A DNA stretch of 11,936 bases from Ramicandelaber brevisporus (taxonomy: Eukaryota; Kickxellomycota; Ramicandelaberales; Ramicandelaberaceae): assembly GCA_025201865.1 (NCBI GenBank), contig MU603288.1, positions 1 to 11,936 on the forward strand, read 5' to 3'. This document shows positions 1 through 6,860 of this stretch, one piece after another. The notes under the pieces are model-generated. The model searched no databases and was not told the DNA's origin. It was given only the letters and a program-made list of their open reading frames with translations. The translations under genes were made by a program, and so were the position numbers. Within the stretch, counting starts at the first letter, position 1. Every line of letters starts with the position of its first letter.

Positions 1-50
1 CCGGCGCCAAGCTGCACATCTCGCCGCATCTCATCAAAGACGCCTACTAA
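1..50 (+). CDS. OXCT1: 3-oxoacid CoA-transferase (SCOT-like), C-terminal end only
   Basis: Only the last 15 complete codons and the TAA stop (48-50) are inside the window; the reading frame enters from the left with its first complete codon at position 3. The visible peptide ends GAKLHISPHLIKDAY. The fuller copy on the minus strand at 11807-11936 is identical over this stretch and adds an LTLAELATGVTVDQI segment, which resembles the C-terminus of succinyl-CoA:3-ketoacid CoA-transferases (subunit B half, typical pattern LTL-E-A-GVTVD--...TGA). SCOT is a mitochondrial matrix enzyme that moves CoA from succinyl-CoA to acetoacetate. The family call rests on about 40 residues at most and no catalytic residue is visible, so it is moderate. 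The stretch is part of a perfect 95-base inverted repeat with the right end of the window. Confidence 0.55.
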   Translation, partial: GAKLHISPHLIKDAY

Positions 51-95
51 GCATCGTCGTTGTTAGCTACAGTTATATTGAAAGTCGTGTTTATA
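1..95. repeat. Left arm of a perfect 95-bp inverted repeat
   Basis: Positions 1-95 are the exact reverse complement of 11762-11856 (position i pairs with 11857 minus i). The arm holds the end of the SCOT-like coding region (1-50) and 45 bases of its 3' flank. Identity stops abruptly after position 95 (C here, where the other copy has T on the same sense, and no similarity beyond). The arm reaches the left window edge, so the true repeat may be longer. Confidence 0.97.
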
Positions 96-296
96 CTTAT
101 CCGTCTAATGCCATTCTAGTATTGGTGTGTTTGTTGACCTGAAATCTGTTTCTCCACGTTGCCATTGTGCCGCGGCTTTTCTCGGAGCCAGCCAATTTTT
201 CCAATACAAAATTTGCTGGTCTTCTCCCTTTTGCTCTTTTGGTTGATCGTCAAAGCTGTCCTTTTCTGTTCATAAAAAAACCATCGTTAGTTGCAA
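96..296 (+). promoter_or_regulatory. Upstream region of ATP synthase subunit k, with tandem CCAAT boxes
   Basis: This gene-free stretch lies between the SCOT-like 3' end and the ATP synthase subunit k start. Two CCAAT pentamers on the plus strand, at 192-196 and 201-205, are 9 bases apart, about 95-105 bases before the ATG at 297. A pyrimidine-rich stretch (about 216-270) follows. In fungi the CCAAT-binding HAP/NF-Y complex is known to drive respiratory genes, so tandem boxes in front of an ATP synthase subunit fit; actual use here is inference. No clear TATA box is seen. Confidence 0.45.
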
Positions 297-518
297 ATGG
301 GTCATTACTACGTTATTGCTGGCCGCAAGATCGCGAACCACCACCTCGTCCTCGGTATGCTCGCTGGCTACGGCGCGATCGGCTACAGCGTATTCGGTCG
401 TAAGTCTGCCACCCCAGTTGATACGACCATGCCAGCGATTAAGGCCTCTTCTGCTGATGAGGAGAACTTCATTCGCGAGTTCATTAAGGCTGCTGAGGCT
501 GATGAGGCCAAGCACTAA
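297..518 (+). CDS. ATP19: Mitochondrial ATP synthase subunit k (Atp19-like)
   Basis: This 73-residue protein matches fungal F1Fo-ATP synthase subunit k in size and pattern: a start MGHYYVIAGRKIANHHL, a single hydrophobic segment (about residues 17-32, LVLGMLAGYGAIGYSV), and a charged C-terminus with DEENFIREFIKAAE, close to the DEEKFIENYLKK tail of yeast Atp19. Subunit k is a small inner-membrane protein of the Fo dimer interface, where it supports ATP synthase dimers. The start is the ATG at 297; the frame stays open slightly upstream (TTG at 291) but has no earlier ATG. It converges on the PIG-H gene, with stop codons about 90 bases apart. It is upstream of PIG-H only in map position; no shared regulation is visible. 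Identification is from the conserved start and tail. Confidence 0.82.
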   Translation: MGHYYVIAGRKIANHHLVLGMLAGYGAIGYSVFGRKSATPVDTTMPAIKASSADEENFIREFIKAAEADEAKH

Positions 519-608
519 ACATCCAAACTTGAAGACTGAAGCCTTTGAATACAATATGGTTTAATGTAACTGTCGATTAGAATGCGTGTAGCAATGTCTT
601 GACCCATT

Positions 609-1160
609 TTATTTTTCTTGTCTGTCGTTACACTCGAGAAGCGAGCGTGCTTGGGATCTAATGTACCTGAGTTGATCCAGCGATGGCTGCATGTTGCCGA
701 ACAATACAACCATGTCACGACTGTTGTCAACCAGGACTGCAAGGTAGAAGATTGCCTGTAGCCTCCGGAATCCTTCATTGATGATGACGTCGACGACTCT
801 TCGCTGATCGATAAAACGAGATGTTGTCAAGCCGCATCGGTAGGTAGTCTTTAATTGCAGTCCAATCCCGCGCATTGCCATTAAAGACTCCGAGCGGACA
901 CTCATAAAATACTGATAAATGACTAAAACGCCTGGAGCCATCCAGATCAAAGACCGATGTGCTGCATCACTGCCCAGCCAGACTAATGCGCATGCCACAA
1001 CACAGCATGTGAACAGGGACAGCGCTTTGAGCCAATTTGATACTGGTGGTGAGCTAAGCACATATTCCTGAAGGCTATCAGAGTGCTTAACGACCTGAAG
1101 CTGGGGCAGCCGTTGCCTCCGGTACTCGAGATCGTTGGTGGTGAACGCAAAAGTTGGCAT
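609..1160 (-). CDS. GPI15: GPI-GlcNAc transferase subunit H (PIG-H / Gpi15)
   Basis: This 183-residue protein is an accessory subunit of the ER enzyme that transfers GlcNAc from UDP-GlcNAc to phosphatidylinositol, the first step of GPI-anchor synthesis, acting with the catalytic PIG-A/Gpi3 subunit. Residues 43-63 and 70-88 are two closely spaced hydrophobic segments, the membrane hairpin expected of PIG-H. Residues 91-175 match the PIG-H domain: ESLMAMRGIGLQL, then FIDQRRVVDVIINEGF and FYLAVLVDN, then MVVLFGNMQPSLDQL. The key pattern is the DVIINEGF motif followed by a YLAV strand. The ATG at 1160 gives a standard length; the frame stays open to about 1376 but that extension has no PIG-H character and would overlap the divergent gene. 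The start lies 68 bases from that of the Nbl1-like gene, so the two share a compact promoter. Confidence 0.85.
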   Translation of the reverse strand: MPTFAFTTNDLEYRRQRLPQLQVVKHSDSLQEYVLSSPPVSNWLKALSLFTCCVVACALVWLGSDAAHRSLIWMAPGVLVIYQYFMSVRSESLMAMRGIGLQLKTTYRCGLTTSRFIDQRRVVDVIINEGFRRLQAIFYLAVLVDNSRDMVVLFGNMQPSLDQLRYIRSQARSLLECNDRQEK

Positions 1161-1228
1161 GACTCGGCTTGTTGATTGAAAGACACAGCAGTATCTGAGA
1201 ACACAGCAATAATAAATAAACAAATCAG
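1161..1228. promoter_or_regulatory. Compact divergent promoter between PIG-H and Nbl1-like genes
   Basis: Only 68 bases separate the two start codons, so both 5' untranslated regions and promoters must share or overlap this space, or lie inside the neighbouring coding regions. An A/T-rich stretch (about 1208-1222, AATAATAAATAAACA) is near the Nbl1-like start. No other recognisable element is seen. Confidence 0.4.
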
Positions 1229-1693
1229 ATGTCAACAACGATTGAAGAGAGCCGGAAAGCCGCTGCCCCTGCAGAGCTTGAGCCTCTGCCTTCATCGCGC
1301 AAGAAGAGCGATGGCTCTGACGGTGCTGCCGGCAGCGCTGTGCTGAACACCGCACAGCGTGCTTCAATGTTGGCAAACCTAGATGTCGAAGTCAGCCGCC
1401 GCCAGGTCAGTCTTCTGCAGCAGTGCGACTCCCTTCGTGCTCTTGTGCAGAAGCATGCCGATATCAGCCACAGTAAGCTGCCTCGCGGTTTGGCCGATAT
1501 AACAGTGCGTGAGTTCTGTGGCAAGTACGGTGCTGACATTCAATACTATATGCGATACCACGCACTGTATCAATCGCAGAGCGAGATGGAGCTTCCCGAG
1601 ACTCCCGAGGCACTCAAGCGCCATCAAAAGCGACCTCCGCCTGTCACCCCTGCACCGCCTAAGCGAACCAATCTTTCATCCGACAAGAAGTAA
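1229..1693 (+). CDS. NBL1: Borealin/Nbl1-like N-terminal domain protein, chromosomal passenger complex
   Basis: This 154-residue protein has a disordered, Ala/Ser/Lys-rich start (1-40), a helical conserved block (about 47-108) and a basic, proline-rich tail (about 130-154, with RPPPVTPAPPKR). The block reads ANLDVEVSRRQVSLLQQCDSL followed by LPRGLADITVREFCGKYGADIQYYM. It fits the Nbl1/Borealin N-terminal pattern: a long helix with V..R...L..QC.SL, then IP/LP plus an M/V-REF--KYGGD motif. In that family this helix forms a three-helix bundle with Survivin/Bir1 and INCENP/Sli15 and targets Aurora kinase to centromeres. The C-terminal Borealin dimerisation domain of animals is absent, as in short fungal Nbl1 proteins. 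The gene converges on CSN7, stops 78 bases apart. The family call is from pattern recognition only. Confidence 0.7.
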   Translation: MSTTIEESRKAAAPAELEPLPSSRKKSDGSDGAAGSAVLNTAQRASMLANLDVEVSRRQVSLLQQCDSLRALVQKHADISHSKLPRGLADITVREFCGKYGADIQYYMRYHALYQSQSEMELPETPEALKRHQKRPPPVTPAPPKRTNLSSDKK

Positions 1694-1771
1694 ACTCCCT
1701 GTACTCTGACTAGCTTTGTTAAGCGCTCAAATTGTAGTAAGTAGTCGATCAATGTTTTAAATCTAGAAATA
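1694..1771. other. Convergent 3' intergenic region, possible last CSN7 intron
   Basis: This 78-base gap lies between the stop codons of the Nbl1-like gene and CSN7. Read on the minus strand, a GTATGT (1779 down to 1774) overlaps the CSN7 stop codon, and CTTAAC followed by AAAGCTAG (AG at 711-710) lies about 65 bases later. This is the layout of a short fungal intron, so the annotated CSN7 end could be spliced onward; it may equally be chance. Confidence 0.3.
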
Positions 1772-2602
1772 CTACATACCTCTCCCCATTCTCATTGTGG
1801 CCTGCGACATACCCGGTGCACCAGCCTGGTCGAATCCGCCAAATGCTGCTGCGGTAGCGGACGATGATTGGCGCTGCTTCGTCATGATTGTGGCAGCGAG
1901 GCTTTCATCCATCATAGCCGCGCCGTCCATAGTCGTCAGAGTTTTCTCCATGTTGCTATCCAGAACCGCAAGGACCTGGCGTGTTGAGTTAATCCAAGCC
2001 TCAAGGCGAGCAGAGATTTGTGGATACTTGTTTGGGTGCGGATCGCGGGTCATGGTTTCATCTACTTCGATCATCTGCTCCAGCTTGTTGATGCGTGCGC
2101 GCAGTAATCCGCGATAGACTAGCTCGATCACCAGCTCTTCTAGAAGCGTTGCCTGCTCACTGGGATCCATGACCACCTTGTTATCATCGTCGCCGTTTGG
2201 CTGCTCAAATGTTGCAAAGCGCATGTGCTCCAAAAGAGTGGAATAAGGCAGTGGACGGCTGCGGGAAGTCTTTCCAGCCAACGCAACAATGGTGAGCATG
2301 CGAAGCTTCTTGAGCTGCTTCGCGTTCACAGCAGGCAGCTCATTGCGCCGTGCCACGTATTCGTCCAGCGTGCCATATGCAAATACGCATAGCAGAGAGT
2401 GGTATTTGGCATATTCTGGCTGTTCAGCCAATGCGCGAATTGAAGGATGGTCAAGAAGCTCGCCAAACACAAAGATCGAGCGGTGTCCAAGCACATCGCG
2501 GATGAGCTGGACAGCAGCAGCACCGCGACTGGTACGAGCAAGGGTAAGGTACTGCTGGAGAGCACCTCCATCAAGCTCAGAGCTCGCAATCAAGTCAGAC
2601 AT
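1772..2602 (-). CDS. CSN7: COP9 signalosome subunit 7 (PCI domain)
   Basis: This 276-residue protein is a COP9 signalosome subunit; the complex removes NEDD8 from cullins and so controls SCF-type ubiquitin ligases. Visible landmarks are the family-typical IFVFGELLDHPSIRALAE (43-60), a helical repeat with LLCVFAYGTLDEYVA (70-84), KKLRMLTIVALAGK (98-111), and the winged-helix part of the PCI domain, PYSTLLEHMRF (119-129) then LLEELVIELVYRGLLRARIN (153-172) and IEVDETMTRD (178-187). Between the two winged-helix parts is an acidic insertion of roughly 18 residues (about 133-152, NGDDDNK) relative to animal CSN7. The C-terminal 40 residues are low in complexity and Met/Gly/Ala-rich, unlike the basic animal tail. 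The stop codon overlaps a possible intron donor, so the last residues are uncertain. CSN7 is preferred over the related eIF3m because of the VFGELLD and VDETMTRD blocks. ALG2 lies upstream on the same strand. Confidence 0.85.
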   Translation of the reverse strand: MSDLIASSELDGGALQQYLTLARTSRGAAAVQLIRDVLGHRSIFVFGELLDHPSIRALAEQPEYAKYHSLLCVFAYGTLDEYVARRNELPAVNAKQLKKLRMLTIVALAGKTSRSRPLPYSTLLEHMRFATFEQPNGDDDNKVVMDPSEQATLLEELVIELVYRGLLRARINKLEQMIEVDETMTRDPHPNKYPQISARLEAWINSTRQVLAVLDSNMEKTLTTMDGAAMMDESLAATIMTKQRQSSSATAAAFGGFDQAGAPGMSQATMRMGRGM

Positions 2603-2616
2603 TACAGCCGATTGTC

Positions 2617-2650
2617 AAAAACAAAAACAAAAACAAAACAAAAACAAAAA
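2617..2650. repeat. AAAAAC simple repeat
   Basis: The tract is about 34 bases of A runs separated by single C residues, mostly with a 6-base period and one 5-base unit. It lies 14 bases upstream of the CSN7 start codon, so it would be in the 5' leader as a U-rich tract with spaced G residues. Confidence 0.9.
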
Positions 2651-2734
2651 TAGACAGGAAAGGAAGTGTAGTGTCTGGATAAGCCACATCTACGACAAGC
2701 TCGAGAAGCACCTGTGGAGTACTTAAAAAATAAT

Positions 2735-2767
2735 AAAGAAAGAAAGGAAGGAAGGAAGGAAAGAGAG
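2735..2767. repeat. GAAA/GGAA purine microsatellite
   Basis: The tract is all purine on the plus strand, with GAAA units followed by four GGAA-type units. It lies within 50 bases beyond the ALG2 stop codon (2784), in the ALG2 3' region and CSN7 promoter. Confidence 0.9.
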
Positions 2768-2783
2768 TTTATGTAAATAGTGA

Positions 2784-4229
2784 TTAGTGATACCAGAAGT
2801 CCTCGTCATCCCAAATCTGTTTAAAGTAGTAGGCAAGCACCACGCCAAGAGCAAATCCACCAACAAGCAGGATTGTGGTGAACATTGAGTTGCGAACGTA
2901 GCCATTCGTCAGCGTGACCAAATGTTTCTCGATCTGGTTAATGAAGATGTCCAATGAAAACATGTTCTTGACTCGAGTGCGGCCTTCCTCGCCAAGCTTG
3001 GTGCGGTCAAGAGTCTCTCCGCTAAGGACTTCGTCGATGGCACTGGCAAACTTCGCTGGATCAGCCTCGCACAGAACACCGGTAATGCGATGGCGAACCG
3101 TTTCCATCGGACCACCGCTGTTGACGGCAATGACAGGCAGGCGATTGTACATGGCTTCGATTGGAACAATACCAAAGTGTTCGTCAGATGGAGTGTACAG
3201 CAGAATCTCGGCGGCACGGAACAAGAATGTGCGCTGGTTCTCACTGAATGATGGCACAAATAATACGTCAATGTTTGCTGGTTGCTCACGCTTCGTGGGA
3301 TCAGCCGCATCCTCGAGAGCAGCCTTCGAGTTCTGGAGAGATGCAGGCCAGGATGTCCACGATGAGAGACCAAGGGAGGCAGCCAGCTTCTCAAGCTCGC
3401 GATGGTGCTCAATGTTTTCGGAAAGACGGATATCGTAGCCACCGGCAATCACCAGAATCGTGGCAGGATGAGACTTGCGTGCGATGGCGAACGATTCAAT
3501 GGCCAGAGCAAAGTTCTTTTTGCGTTCAAAGCGATTGATCGAGAGCAGCATCTTGCGGTCAGCGCCGTCGCCGGTAGAGATGGCCTTGCGTATTGGGTCA
3601 AGGGTCGAATCCAGCTGCACAACCTCGCGGTCATACTCTTCGAGATGCAGGCCGGGGTAAACGACATCGGGCAGGTCGTGAATAAATGTAAATGTACGCT
3701 TGAACGTCTCAGCAGTAAAGTTGCTGTTCACCACAATGCGGTCGGCGAATGGAGTAGTCCAGCCTTCAAAGAGATCGAATGGCATGCGGTAAATCTTTCT
3801 CAGCAAACCAGTGCGAGTTGCAAGCAGATGATCAGGGAAGTGGCCGTAGAACAGAATCTTGCCTTCATTGGCATTCAGTATCGGAAGAGAAGTGGTAATC
3901 TGGTCCACAAACATGACATCAAACTTTGGTTCACGAGCGACATGGTATGCCAGTACAAAGCTACGCAGCGTTGCACACAGAATGTGGAACTTGCCCCACA
4001 ATTGACGTGGCATGCTCTGGCCATGCACAACGACCTTCAATGTCCCATCGGCAGTCTCCTTGAAACAGTGTTCTGGGTCATGGAACGAAGTGAATATAGT
4101 CACTGTATGTCCTCGCTTTTGCAGACCAACAGCACAGTCGACAACCAGGCGCTCAGCACCACCAATGCCCAGGTCAGGATGCACAAAGGCAATGTTAAGC
4201 TTACTCTTCTTGTTCAGGTTGACGGCCAT
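2784..4229 (-). CDS. ALG2: ALG2 alpha-1,3/1,6-mannosyltransferase
   Basis: This 481-residue GT4-family enzyme adds the second and third mannoses (alpha-1,3 and alpha-1,6) to the dolichol-linked N-glycan precursor on the cytosolic face of the ER. Residues 11-30 are the first Rossmann strand and glycine loop (IAFVHPDLGIGGAERLV). FYGHFPDHLLA (127-137) and GWTTPFADRIVVNSNFTA (156-173) are ALG2-typical. The C-terminal half has INRFERKKN (231-239), the GT4 E-x7-E motif (E350 to E358 in EHFGIVPIE) and NSGGPMETV (370-378). The C-terminus has a hydrophobic segment (about 449-468) and an acidic end DDEDFWYH, matching the membrane tail of yeast and animal ALG2. The length is standard, with about 25 variable residues at 300-325. 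The start is the ATG at 4229, with the conserved strand beginning at residue 11. The gene is divergent from the potassium channel and tandem with CSN7. Confidence 0.95.
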   Translation of the reverse strand: MAVNLNKKSKLNIAFVHPDLGIGGAERLVVDCAVGLQKRGHTVTIFTSFHDPEHCFKETADGTLKVVVHGQSMPRQLWGKFHILCATLRSFVLAYHVAREPKFDVMFVDQITTSLPILNANEGKILFYGHFPDHLLATRTGLLRKIYRMPFDLFEGWTTPFADRIVVNSNFTAETFKRTFTFIHDLPDVVYPGLHLEEYDREVVQLDSTLDPIRKAISTGDGADRKMLLSINRFERKKNFALAIESFAIARKSHPATILVIAGGYDIRLSENIEHHRELEKLAASLGLSSWTSWPASLQNSKAALEDAADPTKREQPANIDVLFVPSFSENQRTFLFRAAEILLYTPSDEHFGIVPIEAMYNRLPVIAVNSGGPMETVRHRITGVLCEADPAKFASAIDEVLSGETLDRTKLGEEGRTRVKNMFSLDIFINQIEKHLVTLTNGYVRNSMFTTILLVGGFALGVVLAYYFKQIWDDEDFWYH

Positions 4230-4526
4230 TTATTCAGCGAATTCAATGAGCTCAGTGAGAGTTCAGCAAGTTGAGCAAGTTGAGCAAGGTCTTGTGGAGA
4301 GGGATGGAGGTGAGGGAGGGAAGAAACAGTGCAGAAATGAGGGCGGCGAGTCGGAGTGCAGAATCTGACCACGTCGAAGACCACTTCTCCCATGTCTCTC
4401 CCTCTTTCCCTCAGTTTCTCTTTCTTTTCTCTTTCTTTTCTTTCTTCTTTCTTCCTCGTTGGTTGTCGAAATCTACAGCCCTTATTGCGAACTCTTGCGC
4501 GAATCTCTGATTGAACGCGCTGTGCA
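4230..4526. promoter_or_regulatory. Divergent promoter of ALG2 and the potassium channel
   Basis: This 297-base gap has no gene. Next to the channel is a long pyrimidine tract on the plus strand (4395-4457). On the ALG2 side the plus strand is purine-rich (about 4290-4350, GGGATGGAGG type), so each gene has pyrimidine-rich DNA upstream on its own coding strand. Close to ALG2 is a 9-base tandem repeat TTGAGCAAG (4271-4279 and 4280-4288). No TATA box or long open frame is convincing. Confidence 0.5.
4395..4457 (+). repeat. Polypyrimidine (CT) tract
   Basis: The tract is about 63 bases of C and T with a single purine break near 4413-4414 (the AG of CTCAGT). It ends 69 bases before the potassium channel ATG. 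CT-rich blocks just upstream of the start are typical of fungal core promoters; function here is inference. Confidence 0.85.
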
Positions 4527-6185
4527 ATGTCGAGGCGCTACCTTGAGAACGACTTGTCTGGCGCTGATCCTCCGCTGGGCGATCAGAGTGCTGGAGCTGC
4601 TCAGCGCCATCGCCGCACAGCCAGTAGTGCCAGTGCAAATCGGAATGTTCTCCCAGCTCATAGTCGTGAGCCAGATATGGGATTCTTTCCGTTTGGAATG
4701 TCGGCAGCAGATATTGATGAGATTGATCCTCGCCATGATGGAGTTGATGAGGCGGAGGATATCAATGCTGATGGAGGGGAGCAAGTTGGTGGCAATGGAG
4801 ATGAGTTTGAATATGGCGATTTGGCAATGAATGATTTAAGTAGAACTAGGCGGGAAAGCAATACAATAAGAGTATCGATGGGGAGCAGTGGTATAGATAG
4901 TACATTATCTACAGCGCATGATAACTCGGATGGATACGTGTATGGGAACATTGACAGCTCGGATGGGAGAGGATTTATGCCATTGGATGGGATGACATCT
5001 AGAACACACACAGCAGCGCAGATTGGAAGCAGATGGAAGAGAGAGCTGTATTTGTTGCTTGAGGATCCATCGTCTAGCCATGCTGCATTTCTAGTGAACA
5101 TATTTGTTTCATTTATGATTATATTTTCTGCAGTAATATCCACCATTGAAACCATACCGGCACTGCATGGAGACCACCCACAACTATGGTTTAATTTTGA
5201 GACATCTATAGTTATTATATTTACGATAGAATACCTGTTAAGATTAGTCGCACACTCAAATTCATGGAGATCACTATGGAATCACCTGAGATCAGTGTTG
5301 TCAATCGTCGATTTCATATCAATATTTCCATTTTATATAGAGTTGATGATGCACAGGGACACTAGTTTTGAATTTAGATTTACAATTCTGCGTATATTTA
5401 GACTGCTAAGAGTATTCAGCGTGTTTAAATACTCATCACTGGTGCAGCTGTCCATTGAGGTGGTTATAGTGGCTATCAAGCGCAGTGCAGATGCATTGGG
5501 TGCATTATTCTTTTTTATGATATTAATACTAGTCATATTTTCATCACTACTATACTTTGTAGAAAGAGGAGTTTGGAATGAAGGCGAACGTAAGTTCTTG
5601 ACATCAAAGGGTGAAGTTTCGGATTTTGACTCTATTCCTGCTGCATTTTGGTTTGTTATGGTCACATTAACCACCACTGGCTATGGCGATATGGTTCCTC
5701 AAACTTTTATTGGTAAATTAATATCCTTTCCATTAATGCTATGTGGAATATTAATCATTGCTTTGCCTTCTATTATTGTTGGTAGAAACTTCACAATTGT
5801 GTGGGAAGCCATGAAACGGAGACGTAGACTGCAACCAACGCAGCGGAGACAGCCGAGAGCAAATCGACTCCACAGCACAGGCACTCTAGATGAAGTTGGC
5901 TCAAGCATCGATCATCACCACTACCAACATAGTAATAATGATAATAATGATAATAGACTATCACCCCCGCTCACCCCGCTCACTCCTCCAAACTTACGCA
6001 ATAGAGGCACTCGTAACATGGATGAAGATACCACCACTACAGCAGCCGCCATTCGGACACTCGAAACTGACATTCAGAATCTCTATCAATTATGTCGTGA
6101 TAATCAAGCCATTCTATCGAGCATCCTAGAACACATGCAAACTCAGCAGCAGCAACAACAACATCAACAACAACAACAACAATGA
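4527..6185 (+). CDS. Six-TM voltage-gated potassium channel (Kv-type)
   Basis: This 552-residue protein should form a tetrameric voltage-gated K+ channel in the plasma or an internal membrane. Residues 1-180 are disordered, acidic and Ser/Asp-rich, with no T1 tetramerisation domain. S1 is about 186-206; S2 about 222-243 with the charge-transfer residues E225, F232 and E235; S3 about 256-274 with D262; S4 about 284-303 with R289, R292, R295 and K301 at every third position; S5 about 323-346. The pore loop carries the selectivity filter TTTGYGD (382-388), and S6 is about 397-424. Against Shaker, the fourth S4 arginine is Ser298, and the S6 PVP is replaced by ALPSI. The C-terminal tail has a basic stretch (RRRR, 431-434), an Asn/Asp repeat (about 470-480) and ends in polyglutamine. 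The membrane part is much more AT-rich than the first 100 codons. Kv channels are rare in Dikarya and better known in early-diverging fungi. The start is the first ATG in frame. Confidence 0.92.
   Translation: MSRRYLENDLSGADPPLGDQSAGAAQRHRRTASSASANRNVLPAHSREPDMGFFPFGMSAADIDEIDPRHDGVDEAEDINADGGEQVGGNGDEFEYGDLAMNDLSRTRRESNTIRVSMGSSGIDSTLSTAHDNSDGYVYGNIDSSDGRGFMPLDGMTSRTHTAAQIGSRWKRELYLLLEDPSSSHAAFLVNIFVSFMIIFSAVISTIETIPALHGDHPQLWFNFETSIVIIFTIEYLLRLVAHSNSWRSLWNHLRSVLSIVDFISIFPFYIELMMHRDTSFEFRFTILRIFRLLRVFSVFKYSSLVQLSIEVVIVAIKRSADALGALFFFMILILVIFSSLLYFVERGVWNEGERKFLTSKGEVSDFDSIPAAFWFVMVTLTTTGYGDMVPQTFIGKLISFPLMLCGILIIALPSIIVGRNFTIVWEAMKRRRRLQPTQRRQPRANRLHSTGTLDEVGSSIDHHHYQHSNNDNNDNRLSPPLTPLTPPNLRNRGTRNMDEDTTTTAAAIRTLETDIQNLYQLCRDNQAILSSILEHMQTQQQQQQHQQQQQQ
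6144..6182 (+). repeat. CAG/CAA polyglutamine repeat at the channel C-terminus
   Basis: The last 13 codons before the channel stop are CAG or CAA apart from one CAT (His). The repeat runs directly into the TGA stop. Confidence 0.95.
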
Positions 6186-6355
6186 CATTGAACAAGCTAG
6201 CCCATCCTCGCTTGTTTTTTTTTTGTGACGGACCACGAGCGTCATCTATCTGACTTTCATTTTTCATTCTTTTTTTTTTTGAATTTTCTCTTTTGAATTT
6301 TTTTTTTCATTTTCTATTGGGTTGTCTTCATCATCTTGAGAGTGTATACTACCTG
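6186..6355 (+). promoter_or_regulatory. Channel 3' region and BCAS3-like promoter, poly-T tracts
   Basis: This 170-base gap lies between two same-strand genes. It contains three T runs: 10 bases (6215-6224), 11 bases (6270-6280) and 10 bases (6298-6307). T-rich DNA before a start codon is common in fungal promoters and leaders. The frame of the downstream protein stays open back to 6293 but the only ATGs are the three at 6356-6364. The homopolymers are also places where sequencing length errors could occur. Confidence 0.45.
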
Positions 6356-6553
6356 ATGATGATGCCACAACACCAACAGCAACAGCAACATAGACAGCAG
6401 GACAGTATGCGACAAGCTAGCGGTAGACGGGTGACTCCGCAGTTGATTCGAGGACAGACCAAACTAGAGAGTATTGGAGCGACACTATATGGACTCTCTT
6501 CGCGCGTAGTTGCAGCGATGACTCCAAAACAGTCTGATGAAAACGAACATCAC

Positions 6554-6586
<33 letters not shown>

Positions 6587-6826
6587 AGGGCAGATGCAGA
6601 AATACCTCAGCTGCATCGTATGCTGTCGACATCAGCACCTGTTCGACACACATTGGCTGACATTGAAGGTCATCTTGAACAACAACAACAACAACAACAA
6701 CAGCAGCAGCAGCAGCAGCCTGCAACCCCTTCTGGCTTGAGTAACTCTGATGTGATATTATGGGCTTCATTTGAGAGACTTGAATTGAACTTAAATAACA
6801 GTAGTGATAATAATGGTAATAATAAC

Positions 6827-6860
<34 letters not shown>

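Larger units (their letters stand above)
2603..2783 (-). promoter_or_regulatory. CSN7 upstream region with simple-sequence tracts
   Basis: This 181-base gap lies between the ALG2 stop and the CSN7 start on the minus strand. It holds two simple-sequence tracts: an AAAAAC-type repeat (2617-2650 on the plus strand, so T-rich TTTTTG in the CSN7 leader direction, beginning 14 bases before its ATG) and a GGAA/GAAA purine tract (2735-2767). Read in the gene direction both are pyrimidine- or T-rich, as is common in fungal core promoters and 5' leaders. No TATA box is evident. Confidence 0.45.

Noticed and set aside
609-1376. A longer PIG-H protein starting at 1376
   Set aside because: The extra 72 residues show no PIG-H similarity, lie antisense to the Nbl1-like coding region, and the ATG at 1160 already gives the usual family length.
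3402-4274. A plus-strand open frame of about 290 codons opposite ALG2
   Set aside because: It lies almost wholly antisense to a well-conserved ALG2 gene, has no recognisable domain, and is explained by the codon pattern of the real gene.
4658-5155. A minus-strand open frame of 165 codons opposite the potassium channel
   Set aside because: It is antisense to the disordered N-terminus and S1 of the channel; its composition mirrors that low-complexity coding sequence.
6215-6307. Poly-T runs as a terminator or retroposon poly-A tail
   Set aside because: Three separate runs of 10-11 T in a fungal intergenic region, with no target-site duplication or reverse transcriptase remnant, fit an ordinary T-rich promoter.
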